Positions 49,733 through 57,001 of a stretch of 64,000 bases of DNA are shown piece by piece. The stretch lies in the NCBI GenBank assembly GCA_036383895.1, contig DASVNK010000062.1:1-64000 (forward strand). Reading direction: 5' to 3'. Position 1 is the first letter of the stretch, and the number at the start of each line of letters is the position of its first letter. Under the pieces are notes generated by a model. The model did not search any database, was not told the origin of the DNA, and was given only the letters and a program-made list of their open reading frames with translations. A program made the translations under genes and the position numbers. This DNA comes from DASVNK01 sp036383895. GTDB lineage: Bacteria; Verrucomicrobiota; Verrucomicrobiia; Limisphaerales; SXQI01.

Positions 49733-50182
49733 TTACCAAAGCCGTGCTTTCCGCCATCTTTCTTTTGGGAGCCAGGTTATTTGGTTGGTGTTGGTGGAGT
49801 TGACGGCGCCGTTTTGGACGGACTCGAGGACAGTCGGTTCTAATTCTTTGAAGGATTTTGAGGTGGCGCCGATTTGGGAGCCGATGCGGTTGTTGTGGCG
49901 ATCCATGGTGTTGGAGTTTTTGCCTTTTGATTCCATGAGGCGGGTGACGAGGTTTACGGCGCGCTGGTCGAGCGTGTAGGAAACGACTGCGCTGGCGAGT
50001 GCGTGGCGGTAGGCGCGCCACGCGAGTTTTTAGTTTTTAGTTTTTAATTTTTAGTTGGGGGCGACTTCGAAGGCTGAGCGGTAAACGCAGGTCTAGGTGT
50101 AGATGAGGACGAAGAGTGGGTAGATGCTGAGGATGGCAGTGACGGCGGTTAGGCGGAGGAGGAGTTTGCGTTTGTTCTTCAA
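49733..50182 (-). pseudogene. Broken membrane/DUF6973-like gene interrupted by an AT-rich repeat
   Basis: Read on the minus strand, a frame starting TTG at 50182 gives a basic, membrane-like N-terminus (LKNKRKLLLRLTAVTAILSI then YPLFVLIYT) with an in-frame TAG, then CVYRSAFEVAPN and a second stop. An AT-rich heptamer repeat (TTTTTAG, 50029-50056) follows, and after it the frame resumes with WRAYRHALASAVVSYTLDQR, MDRHNNRIGSQIGATSK and LPKERWRKARLW. The HNN and AYRHAL parts resemble DUF6973-type sequences. I read this as one gene that has lost its middle, with two or more stops. The 67-residue intact 3' frame (from 49936) is a relic, not a separate gene. Confidence 0.6.
50029..50056. repeat. 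AT-rich TTTTTAG heptamer repeat
   Basis: Four units of AGTTTTT/AATTTTT type. The reverse complement of about 20 bases here (AACTAAAAATT plus AAAAACTAA) recurs at 28895-28914. It sits inside the broken gene. Confidence 0.75.
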
Positions 50183-50315
50183 TCACGGCGAATGTTTAAC
50201 ATAGTCGCTCAGAGGCGGCCAGTCGGCTCAGTGACGCAACGAAGTGGACGAGATCATCCTGAGTCTGCGGCCGAGAAGTTTTGAACGGCCGCTGCAGCCG
50301 CTTTTTAGTTAGCGG

Positions 50316-50684
50316 TTACGGCGTGCCGTAGGTTTCTTCGTAGTCGGCTAACAACGCCTGCCAATAGGCATCGCCGCAAATCTCGGCCGGGTATCTGCGA
50401 CGTCCGATCTTGAAGGCTTGTTTGTAAATGCCGCGAAATGTTTCGGGTTCGGGATAGCGATTCTGGTAATCGCTGAGAGCTGCCGGATCCAAGGACGGAA
50501 GCCAGGTTTGCCAGTCGAAGAAGTGCGAATCTAATCTATCGTTTCGACCGAGAAGCAGTTTCCACTTTTCGATATCTGGATCGAAAACCCAAGGTGGTAA
50601 AACCTCGGGACCGGAACGCAACCGTTCTACCATCCGTTTACGCTCGGCGAGAAATTCTGGGTCATAGTACGGATTCTTTTTCAT
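50316..50684 (-). CDS. Hypothetical protein
   Basis: A soluble 122-residue protein. The ATG at 50684 has GGAG six bases upstream. The sequence (MKKNPYYDPEFLAERKRMVE, then LPPWVFDPDIEKWKLLLGRN and FKIGRRRYPAEICGDAYW) has no recognised family; aromatic-rich and acidic stretches look like a small folded domain. The frame is open to 50831, but that extension overlaps the preceding gene. It follows the frameshifted lipoprotein with a 73-bp gap on the same strand. Confidence 0.55.
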   Translation of the reverse strand: MKKNPYYDPEFLAERKRMVERLRSGPEVLPPWVFDPDIEKWKLLLGRNDRLDSHFFDWQTWLPSLDPAALSDYQNRYPEPETFRGIYKQAFKIGRRRYPAEICGDAYWQALLADYEETYGTP

Positions 50685-50757
50685 CGTTTCTCCAGCGGCG
50701 GCGCTTTTTTCGAGGGCGCGTTTGACGGATTCCTGGGCTTTGATCTCGGCGCGGTCA

Positions 50758-51208
50758 TTACTGCTTCCCGTCTGACATTCTTTTCTCCACCCCGGCCAAA
50801 TACTCCGAAAGCTCTGAAACCCGAAGAACACTTTCAGGGTCCGTCAAAATCTGTTTCAAGGCCTGCATTCCGATTTTAAGCGTCGGATGTCGCGGATCCA
50901 GTTCTTCTCGGTGCTTGAGCATGTAGTCCAAAGCATCGCTCGCAAGAGTAAGGCCCTCATCCGTCTGCTGTGGGAGCGGCCGGAACCGAGTAGCCGACTT
51001 CGCGAGGATCGAAAGTGTAACGTGCAAGCTGGACATTCCGACCCTTCTTGTTCTTCCAATATCACCCTGTGTCGAGAGTCTGAAGCGTCAGCAACATTAC
51101 TTTGCCGTCTGCCAAACTCGCCTCGTACGCTTGTTCGTGATTGGTCTTTGGCGTAGTGTTGCAACCAGCAAGTAAAACTCCAAAAATGAACGCGGTTAGT
51201 AACCTCAT
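50758..51208 (-). pseudogene. Small lipoprotein gene with a frameshift
   Basis: Two adjacent frames on the minus strand read together as one protein. The first begins at ATG 51208 with a lipoprotein signal (MRLLTAFIFGVLLAGCNTTP, lipobox LAGC) and continues QAYEASLADGKVMLLTLQTL until a TGA at about 51063. The second, in another phase, runs from about 51066 to 50758 as DIGRTRRVGMSSLHVTLSIL, then EGLTLASDALDYMLKHREEL and SELSEYLAGVEKRMSDGK. A single-base change in the ACACAGGGTGAT region would join them into a lipoprotein of about 150 residues. It could be a sequencing error, a real frameshift, or two genes. Confidence 0.55.
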
Positions 51209-51363
51209 TGATGCGGAAATGTTTTGTCGCCGCCTCCTTGAGGCATAGAGATTTGATCGTCAATCGTCAAGCTGCCCTCTCCTACATGAATCCCGCACCG
51301 GGAGCTTCTTTTGCCTTCCAGCTCGAAAGACCCCGCAAAAGATAGGTCGTAAATCTTAAATTC
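51205..51363 (-). pseudogene. 5'-truncated gene fragment
   Basis: A 52-codon frame without a normal start codon, beginning right after a TAA and ending TGA at 51205, where it overlaps the lipoprotein ATG as ATGA. The peptide looks protein-like (FKIYDLSFAGSFELEGKRSS, GIHVGEGSLTIDDQISMPQG), but is headless. It is most simply the 3' end of a decayed gene. Confidence 0.35.
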
Positions 51364-51473
51364 TTACCCGGAGGGTATCTGGCGTTTCCTCGCGCCCGCG
51401 TAGGAACGGACAATGACAATCTTTTTTCAAATTTCTGATGACCTGCGCAGTCAGCCGCCTCAGGCTTGACGCC

Positions 51474-52532
51474 ATGAAACTCCTTCGACAGATGATCACG
51501 CTTGTTTGGCTCGTGGCGACTTTCATCGCTCACGCTGGCGAACAACTCACTGGCAAATGCATCGTCAATCAACCACTCAATGCGGAACTGCAACTGCTCC
51601 AGGGAACATGGGAGGGAGTGCTGGTGGGCGATACGGCGCAGCAAAAAATCACCATCACGATCGCCGGTAATTCACTGCATTTTCATCGGGACACGAATTT
51701 TTGGTGGAAGACGGCGATTACACTGCCGGCAGGCACAACCCCGCGTCAGTTACACGCCAAGATCAAAGATAGTCACGATGGTCCGCCACAACCGGAAAAT
51801 AGCGGCGCAGTGGTGGTGGCGATCTTCAAGGTTGAGGACGGGAGATTGACCCTGGCCACGGGTAACGGTGACGGGGAGGCGCCAAAGAGCTTTGAAGCCG
51901 CTCCGAATCGCTACGAGCTGGGGAAGGAGAAGATCAGTGGGAGCGGATTGGGCGCGCTGGTCCTCGAAGGAGACGAATTGCACGGCACCTTTACGGATTC
52001 ACGCGATGGGCAAACCTATAAAACGTTCAGCTTTAAAAATGCTGGCACCACGGTTACGTGGATGGCCCAAAACCTGAATCACAAAGTGCCGGGGAGCTAC
52101 GCTTATGATGACGAAGAGAGTCATCGAAAAGAGCTTGGCTTGCTTTACACCTGGGAAGCAGCGAAAGAGGCCTGCCCAAAAGGTTGGCACTTAGCAACGG
52201 ATAGCGAGTGGTCTATGCTGGTGACGCATTTCGGTGGAATGGACAAGGCCGGCGAAGCGCTGAAAAGCGTGAGTGGCTGGATAGAAAACGGCAACGGCAC
52301 TGACAGCAGCGGGTTTAACGCGCTTCCCGGAGGTATTCGCAGAGATGGTGGTTATGACGTCCGGGGTGTGATGGGGTTCTGGTGGACATCCACACCCGGG
52401 GGTGAGGAGGGAAAAGCCTGGGGATGGAACTTCAGTTATGGTGGCCCCGGGGAAAAACCACTTAAAACAAAAGCGTTCCGTTTCGATGGCCCTGTTTCTC
52501 ACGCAAAATCTGTTCGTTGTGTCCGGGATTAG
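51474..52532 (+). CDS. Secreted TIGR03067-like plus FISUMP fusion protein
   Basis: A 352-residue exported protein. A signal peptide (MITLVWLVATFIAHA) precedes a TIGR03067-like domain (ELQLLQGTWEGVLVGDTAQQ and ALVLEGDELHGTFTDSRDGQ), a lipocalin-style family common in Planctomycetes. From about residue 190 the protein changes to a FISUMP domain (the Fibrobacter succinogenes major paralogous domain): MAQNLNHKVPGSYAYDDEES, LYTWEAAKEACPKGWHLATD, GFNALPGGIRRDGGYD, WWTSTPGGEEGKAW and KSVRCVRD. The function of both parts is unknown, and the combination is unfamiliar to me. The start is the ATG at 51474. It is likely a surface or secreted protein. It is monocistronic. Confidence 0.75.
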   Translation: MKLLRQMITLVWLVATFIAHAGEQLTGKCIVNQPLNAELQLLQGTWEGVLVGDTAQQKITITIAGNSLHFHRDTNFWWKTAITLPAGTTPRQLHAKIKDSHDGPPQPENSGAVVVAIFKVEDGRLTLATGNGDGEAPKSFEAAPNRYELGKEKISGSGLGALVLEGDELHGTFTDSRDGQTYKTFSFKNAGTTVTWMAQNLNHKVPGSYAYDDEESHRKELGLLYTWEAAKEACPKGWHLATDSEWSMLVTHFGGMDKAGEALKSVSGWIENGNGTDSSGFNALPGGIRRDGGYDVRGVMGFWWTSTPGGEEGKAWGWNFSYGGPGEKPLKTKAFRFDGPVSHAKSVRCVRD

Positions 52533-52640
52533 ATTTTTGATTATTGGCTCTACGCAACGAGCTTTTACCTGGCTGAATAAGACGTTTCCTGGGCTTCTTG
52601 TTGCGAAAGAAAAGACGAGGGGGCATTGATATGCGCGGTG

Positions 52641-53204
52641 ATGGTGGAAGCGCATCCGCAATTCGAGGAGATTAAAGCGAGGATCAAACGGTTTTCGGGG
52701 GTTTCTTTTTCGGCAGTGTGTTATCGATGCACGGAGCCGAAGTTTGCGAACGAGATCGTTTCGGGTTTAGGCAGCCAACTGTACGGGGCGCGATGGACCC
52801 CCAAGGGTTCCTTTGCGACGGTGTATCTTTGCGAAACGGCAGAGGCGGCATTGCAGGAATATTTGGCGCGCGGGAGGCGAATGAAGATCCCGGATCACAA
52901 GGCGCTGCCGATGGTGATGGCGGCGGTCACAGTTAAGGTGGGCAACTTGTTGGACGGGACAAATGCAGAGGTGGAAAAGGCGGTGCGGATTTATTTGGAG
53001 GGAGAGAAAGGACATTGGCGAACAGTCCAGGGAACGCGCGAAGCTGTCAGCCAGGCGATTGGACGCGCGGTGTATGAGTTAAAGTTTTCGGGTTTGATGG
53101 TGATGTCGCAGGCCTTGAAGGGCGGCCGAAATGTGGTGCTTTTTCCAAGGAATCTGCAGAAAGGAGAGGTCTTGAGCGCGCCGGAGTTGAGCATCGGTGA
53201 ATAG
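52641..53204 (+). CDS. RES-domain toxin (NAD+-degrading family)
   Basis: A 187-residue RES-family protein. The family pattern is visible: a Arg-containing opening (SAVCYRCTEPKFANEIVSGL), YGARWTPKGSFATVYLCETA with conserved Arg and Tyr, then EAALQEYLAR with the conserved Glu. RES toxins such as MbcT and Res deplete NAD+ by phosphorolysis or hydrolysis. I chose the ATG at 52641 (MVEAHPQFEEIKARI); a TTG at 52626 is in frame. It is followed after 44 bp by an Xre/MbcA-type gene, its expected antitoxin. The usual order is antitoxin first; here the toxin comes first. Confidence 0.8.
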   Translation: MVEAHPQFEEIKARIKRFSGVSFSAVCYRCTEPKFANEIVSGLGSQLYGARWTPKGSFATVYLCETAEAALQEYLARGRRMKIPDHKALPMVMAAVTVKVGNLLDGTNAEVEKAVRIYLEGEKGHWRTVQGTREAVSQAIGRAVYELKFSGLMVMSQALKGGRNVVLFPRNLQKGEVLSAPELSIGE

Positions 53205-53228
53205 AAATAGTTCTTGAAATAGTTCATG
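53204..53228. promoter_or_regulatory. 12-bp direct repeats, possible operator
   Basis: GAAATAGTTC occurs at 53204-53213 and 53216-53225 (period 12) and the next three bases GAA start a third copy. They lie in the 44-bp gap between toxin stop and antitoxin start, a natural place for an autoregulatory site. Binding is inferred only. Confidence 0.35.
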
Positions 53229-53248
53229 AACAGGCCGATAGATAGGAC

Positions 53249-53695
53249 ATGAGTTTGGCGGTTAAAGCGCGCGGCGCGAAAGCGAAGTCGGACAACCGGG
53301 CGGTGGCGAAGAAGCCGCGGCGCGGGATGGGATTTCCCGGAGCGCGGTCGCAAGTTGCGAAGGAGCAAACAGACGAATCGAAACTGGCGAAATTGCGAGC
53401 GGACCTGGGCTGGAGCCGGGCGGAACTGGGACGGGTGATGAATGCTTCTGATCGGGCGATTGTGAATTGGGAATCGGGGGAATTGATGAGCGCGGTGTAT
53501 GGAGCGAAGTTGAGGGAGATCCAGAGTGTGTTCAATGAGTTGAAGCAACTGATGAAGCCGGCGGAGATCGGCGGGTGGTTGTTGAGCGATATGGAGGAGT
53601 TTGAGGGGCAGACGCCGGCGGACTTGATTAGGCGGGGTGAGACGGGACGATTGTGGGAGTCGCTGTTTTATTTGCGGAGTGGGATGCCGGATTAG
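53249..53695 (+). CDS. Xre/MbcA-ParS-type antitoxin
   Basis: A 148-residue protein. A basic, probably flexible N-terminus (about 40 residues) precedes a helix-turn-helix (KLAKLRADLGWSRAELGRVM, NASDRAIVNWESGE) and a C-terminal MbcA/ParS toxin-binding part (WLLSDMEEFEGQTPADLIRR, GRLWESLFYLRSGMPD). In known RES-Xre systems this protein neutralises the toxin by blocking its active site and represses the operon. The ATG is preceded by TAGGAC. Being downstream of the toxin is atypical, so it may need its own promoter, possibly at the 12-bp repeats. Confidence 0.75.
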   Translation: MSLAVKARGAKAKSDNRAVAKKPRRGMGFPGARSQVAKEQTDESKLAKLRADLGWSRAELGRVMNASDRAIVNWESGELMSAVYGAKLREIQSVFNELKQLMKPAEIGGWLLSDMEEFEGQTPADLIRRGETGRLWESLFYLRSGMPD

Positions 53696-53892
53696 GCGCT
53701 GCGGCGAGTTTGCCACGCAATCATGCCAACCGTTTAAAACTGAGATTTGGCGGGAGCGTCGTTCATTCCCGCTCGGGGTAGGAGTGTTGCTTCACCCTGT
53801 CGGCTTCGTTCTGCTCGCCCCGGAGAGATAGGCCGTTTCGTGTGTTGGTAGTTTGGTGGTGCGAGCAGCGGTGGGCGTGGTACGGTGACGGC

Positions 53893-55104
53893 ATGCGGAA
53901 CGTTTATTCGATCGTAGCTGCATTCGTGTTTCTCGTGGTGTGTCGGGCCGAGGGCCTGCAGTTTATCGACGCGAGTTTTGAGAACGCGTCACCGGTTTGG
54001 TATCAGGAGGGTGAGGATGGGATGATCGAAGTGCATTTGCTCTACGATCATGAGCGGTCTTCGCCGAATCGTGCCGCGGGGCATTTTCATTTCCAGGTGC
54101 ACGCGGAGACCGGGACGGAACTGAAGCTGGAGTTCAAGAACCTGGATAACGTTTGGAACGGCAGGGCCGGATCCGTGGCGCGTGAATTGAAAGCGGCGGT
54201 GATTTCCGAGGATGGAGTGAACTGGACGAGTGTGCCGATCGAGAGTTTTGGGACGAATCGCGTGCGGTTGAATTTGAAGATGCCGGGACCCAGGCTGTTT
54301 GTGGCGCGGGTGGAGCCATATAGGATTTCGGACCTCGAACGGATGTTGAAGCGGATTGGAGGCAATGCGTTGGTGAAGGTGGAGGTGATCGGGAGGACAG
54401 CGGAAGGGCGGCCGCTGGAGATGGTGCGGATTGGAAGTGGTGAGGAGCGTTATAATGTTTTTGTGCGAGCGAGGGCGCATCCGTGGGAAGCAGGCGGGAA
54501 TTGGGTGGTGGAAGGATTGGTGGAACGATTGCTGCGCGGAGATGAAGGCGCGAAGGAGTTTTTAAAGATTTACGGGGTGTGGATCATGCCGATGGCGAAC
54601 AAGGATGGCGTGGCGCGTGGAAGGACGCGGTTTAATTCGCGCGGCCGGGATTTGAATCGGAATTGGGACAAGCGGTCGGACAGAGAATTGGCGCCGGAGA
54701 ATTACGCGCTGGAGGAATGGTTGAAGCGGATGATGGCCAGTGGGAAGAAGCCGCACCTTGCACTGGAGCTGCATAATGACGGTGGTGGTTTGCTGCATAT
54801 TAGTCGTCCGCCGGTGCCGCAGTTGGAGCGGCATTTGAAGCGCATGGAGGTGCTGGAGGGGTTGCTGCGCAAGCACACGTGGTTTACGGAGGGAAGCACG
54901 AAGGGATCTTTCCGAAATTCAGGGACGCTGGGCGATGGATGGCTGGAGCGGTTCGGAATCGATGCGGCAGTGCATGAGTTCAATTGCAACTGGATTGCGG
55001 GGATAAACGAGAGGCCGACCGCGGCGCATTGGAAAAAGTATGGAGGAGGACTGGCGAAAGTGTTCGCGGAATATTTCGCGGAGGTTCGGCCCGCACACGA
55101 CTGA
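53893..55104 (+). CDS. Secreted M14 zinc carboxypeptidase (Nna1/CCP-like)
   Basis: A 403-residue exported metallocarboxypeptidase. A signal peptide (MRNVYSIVAAFVFLVVCRA) precedes a beta-rich N-terminal domain of the cytosolic-carboxypeptidase type, then the catalytic domain. Zinc ligands are the HxxE in RARAHPWEAG and the His in LALELHNDGG; the substrate-binding Asn-Arg is RDLNRNWDKR, and the catalytic Glu is in AAVHEFNCNW. The start is ATG 53893; an upstream in-frame start at 53842 is without a signal peptide. M14 members of this kind trim C-terminal residues from peptides or glycopeptides; the substrate is unknown. The gap 53696-53892 shows nothing. Confidence 0.85.
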   Translation: MRNVYSIVAAFVFLVVCRAEGLQFIDASFENASPVWYQEGEDGMIEVHLLYDHERSSPNRAAGHFHFQVHAETGTELKLEFKNLDNVWNGRAGSVARELKAAVISEDGVNWTSVPIESFGTNRVRLNLKMPGPRLFVARVEPYRISDLERMLKRIGGNALVKVEVIGRTAEGRPLEMVRIGSGEERYNVFVRARAHPWEAGGNWVVEGLVERLLRGDEGAKEFLKIYGVWIMPMANKDGVARGRTRFNSRGRDLNRNWDKRSDRELAPENYALEEWLKRMMASGKKPHLALELHNDGGGLLHISRPPVPQLERHLKRMEVLEGLLRKHTWFTEGSTKGSFRNSGTLGDGWLERFGIDAAVHEFNCNWIAGINERPTAAHWKKYGGGLAKVFAEYFAEVRPAHD

Positions 55105-55290
55105 GGAGTTTCAAACAACGAAGAACCGAGTTTAGGGAAGGTTCGTAGACAGACTTTCGCGAGAAACGCGGGAGTGTTGCGGAAGGATAGCCGGCTCAGA
55201 GAGAGGAATGGTTCGCCGGCGCGCTCTCGTTCTGACGATGCTCGAGGAGCTGCGCCGGCGATGTTCACCCTTGGATCGTGACGATTACGA

Positions 55291-55998
55291 TTATTGGACG
55301 GTGATGACGTAGGTCATATCTGCCACAGCATCGAAATCGAAGGGATCGCCTTCGGCGGTTGAGAAATGGAAGTCACCGCCGATGTGGATGGTGTGAGTTC
55401 CAGCGCTGAACGGTGTTAATAGCAGGAAATAACCGTCACCGACTGAGGTTCCTTCGCCGCCGGTCTCGCCGAAGATCCACGGGGTGGGTGCGGTGAAAGT
55501 GAATTCAGGAGAGACGACGCGGAAACGATGGAGGTTTTTGACGGATACTCCGTCGATGGTGACGGAGAGGTTCCGGATGTGATCTGCGAGGAAGCTCGCG
55601 TTCTCGAGTCGCTCTTCAGGGGTGTTGCCCAAGCCTTCGAGATCGGAGGCTTCGGCGTTGAGCAACGAGATGAATAAGGTGGTCCCGGTAGGGATGGTGA
55701 TCTGGCGTTCAACACCAGGACCGAAAGGAAAACCGAGGAACCAGACGTTCCCGGTCTGACCTGAGGTCACGTCGAAGGATGGATCGTCAATGGAAGGATG
55801 TCCTTCGAGGGGATGTTCCATGTTCCATTGCCACCAGGCAGCGCTCCACTCGCCGTAGCTTTTTCCGTGAGCTTTCGCGTTGACGGGGATGACGCCGGCA
55901 GCGGATTGCAGCGAGCTGAGGGTGAGTACGGATACGATGACGCAGATCAATGCGAACGCACCGCGTGCTGTTTTTTGGGAATAGATATTAGTTTTCAT
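55291..55998 (-). CDS. Secreted protein, paralogue A of the kinase ectodomain
   Basis: A 235-residue secreted protein. A signal peptide (GAFALICVIVSVLTLSSLQS) precedes a single domain with the motifs YGEWSAAWWQWNMEHPLEG, SGQTGNVWFLGFPFGPG, TLFISLLNAEASDLEG, VTIDGVSVKNLHRFRVVSPE, TPWIFGETGGEGTSVGDGY and GTHTIHIGGDFHF. The same motifs in the same order form the C-terminal half of the nearby Ser/Thr kinase (57002-59008) and a second secreted protein (60154-60867). I recall similar uncharacterised secreted proteins in other bacteria, but no function. The gene is divergent from the sigma factor gene, sharing the 205-bp control region. A ligand or partner for the kinase ectodomain is my hypothesis. 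Confidence 0.8.
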   Translation of the reverse strand: MKTNIYSQKTARGAFALICVIVSVLTLSSLQSAAGVIPVNAKAHGKSYGEWSAAWWQWNMEHPLEGHPSIDDPSFDVTSGQTGNVWFLGFPFGPGVERQITIPTGTTLFISLLNAEASDLEGLGNTPEERLENASFLADHIRNLSVTIDGVSVKNLHRFRVVSPEFTFTAPTPWIFGETGGEGTSVGDGYFLLLTPFSAGTHTIHIGGDFHFSTAEGDPFDFDAVADMTYVITVQ

Positions 55999-56026
55999 GT
56001 TTTTGTATTTGGCCGATTGGCTTTGG

Positions 56027-56066
56027 CAGGTGCTACGGGAAATTGTGACAGGTGTTACAAGGAATT
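56027..56066. promoter_or_regulatory. Imperfect direct repeats, 22-bp period, in the divergent control region
   Basis: CAGGTGCTACGGGAAATT (56027-56044) and CAGGTGTTACAAGGAATT (56049-56066) match at 14 of 18 bases and are 22 bp apart, about two helical turns. They lie between the divergent paralogue A and sigma genes, so they may be sites for a regulator. No -35/-10 pair is assigned. Confidence 0.35.
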
Positions 56067-56203
56067 AGTTTGGTATCAGGGCTGTATTCTGACTGGGCTT
56101 ATGAGTAAGTGGAGAATGGCGGAATGGCGGGTCGCTCTGGTATGTGTCAATGGGGAAGAATACGAGGTTGCAGTAGCGGCGATAAGTTTGTAAAGATTCC
56201 CTA

Positions 56204-56953
56204 ATGATCCCTGCTGAAGGACTTCATGAGCCCTGCAGTCAGCCGCGTGAGTTCATGACCACGCATTGGAGCCTGGTACTTCGAGCTGCCAACGACCACG
56301 ACGTTTTATCCAGATCCGCGTTGGAGCAACTCTGCCGGAATTATTGGTATCCCCTTTACGCGTATGTTCGTCGACAAGGGCGCTCAGCCCACGACGCACA
56401 AGATCTCACGCAGGAGTTCTTCGCACGAATGATGGAGAAAAAATTTCTAAATCTCGCGGATCCTGCGCGCGGACGATTTCGAACGTTCCTACTCTGCTCG
56501 CTGAAAAACTTCATGGCCAGTGAGTGGAAGAAAGGGCAGGCCCAAAAAAGGGGCAATGGGGTAGCGGTCCTCTCGATTGATGAGCAAGACACGGAACTGA
56601 GGTTCCTCTCCGAGCCGGCAGACAGCTTAACTCCGGAGCATGTTTATGAAAGACGCTGGGCAGCGACCTTGCTTGATATAGCAATGGAGCGCCTCCGCAA
56701 GAAATACCTCGATGACGGAAAAGGAGAGATCTTCAACGTTTTCGGCAGTTGCATTCTGGAGAACTCGAAAGAGGCGCGGTATGCAACGTCAGCCGCGGAG
56801 CTAAAGATGTCTGAAGGGGCGGCCCGAGTGGCAGTTTATAGGTTGCGCGAAAGCTTTCGAGAGGTCTTACGCACAGAAGTCGCATCGACCGTGGAATCCC
56901 CAGCAGAGGTAGACGACGAACTCCGTTACCTGATCACGGTCTTGCGAACGTAA
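56204..56953 (+). CDS. ECF RNA polymerase sigma factor of the kinase-linked type
   Basis: A 249-residue sigma-70 family protein. Region 2 is CRNYWYPLYAYVRRQGRSAH, DAQDLTQEFFARMMEKKFLN and RGRFRTFLLCSLKNFMASEW; region 4 is a helix-turn-helix near YATSAAELKMSEGAARVAVY. This sort, with TTHWSLVLRAA at the front, is the type typically encoded beside Ser/Thr kinases in Planctomycetes and Verrucomicrobia. In a related case (EcfP with PknT of Vibrio) the sigma factor is activated by phosphorylation, with no anti-sigma factor. The kinase gene follows after 48 bp. The family N-terminus before TTHWS supports the ATG at 56204; an ATG at 56255 is in frame. No anti-sigma gene is seen. Confidence 0.85.
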   Translation: MIPAEGLHEPCSQPREFMTTHWSLVLRAANDHDVLSRSALEQLCRNYWYPLYAYVRRQGRSAHDAQDLTQEFFARMMEKKFLNLADPARGRFRTFLLCSLKNFMASEWKKGQAQKRGNGVAVLSIDEQDTELRFLSEPADSLTPEHVYERRWAATLLDIAMERLRKKYLDDGKGEIFNVFGSCILENSKEARYATSAAELKMSEGAARVAVYRLRESFREVLRTEVASTVESPAEVDDELRYLITVLRT

Positions 56954-57001
56954 AAACATGTAACAAAAAGTCCGGCGATCCGTAGAAGCGAGTGTAAAAG
57001 C

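Noticed and set aside
55105..55290. A small gene between the carboxypeptidase and paralogue A
   Set aside because: Only the ends of antisense frames are open there; no start and no ribosome site.
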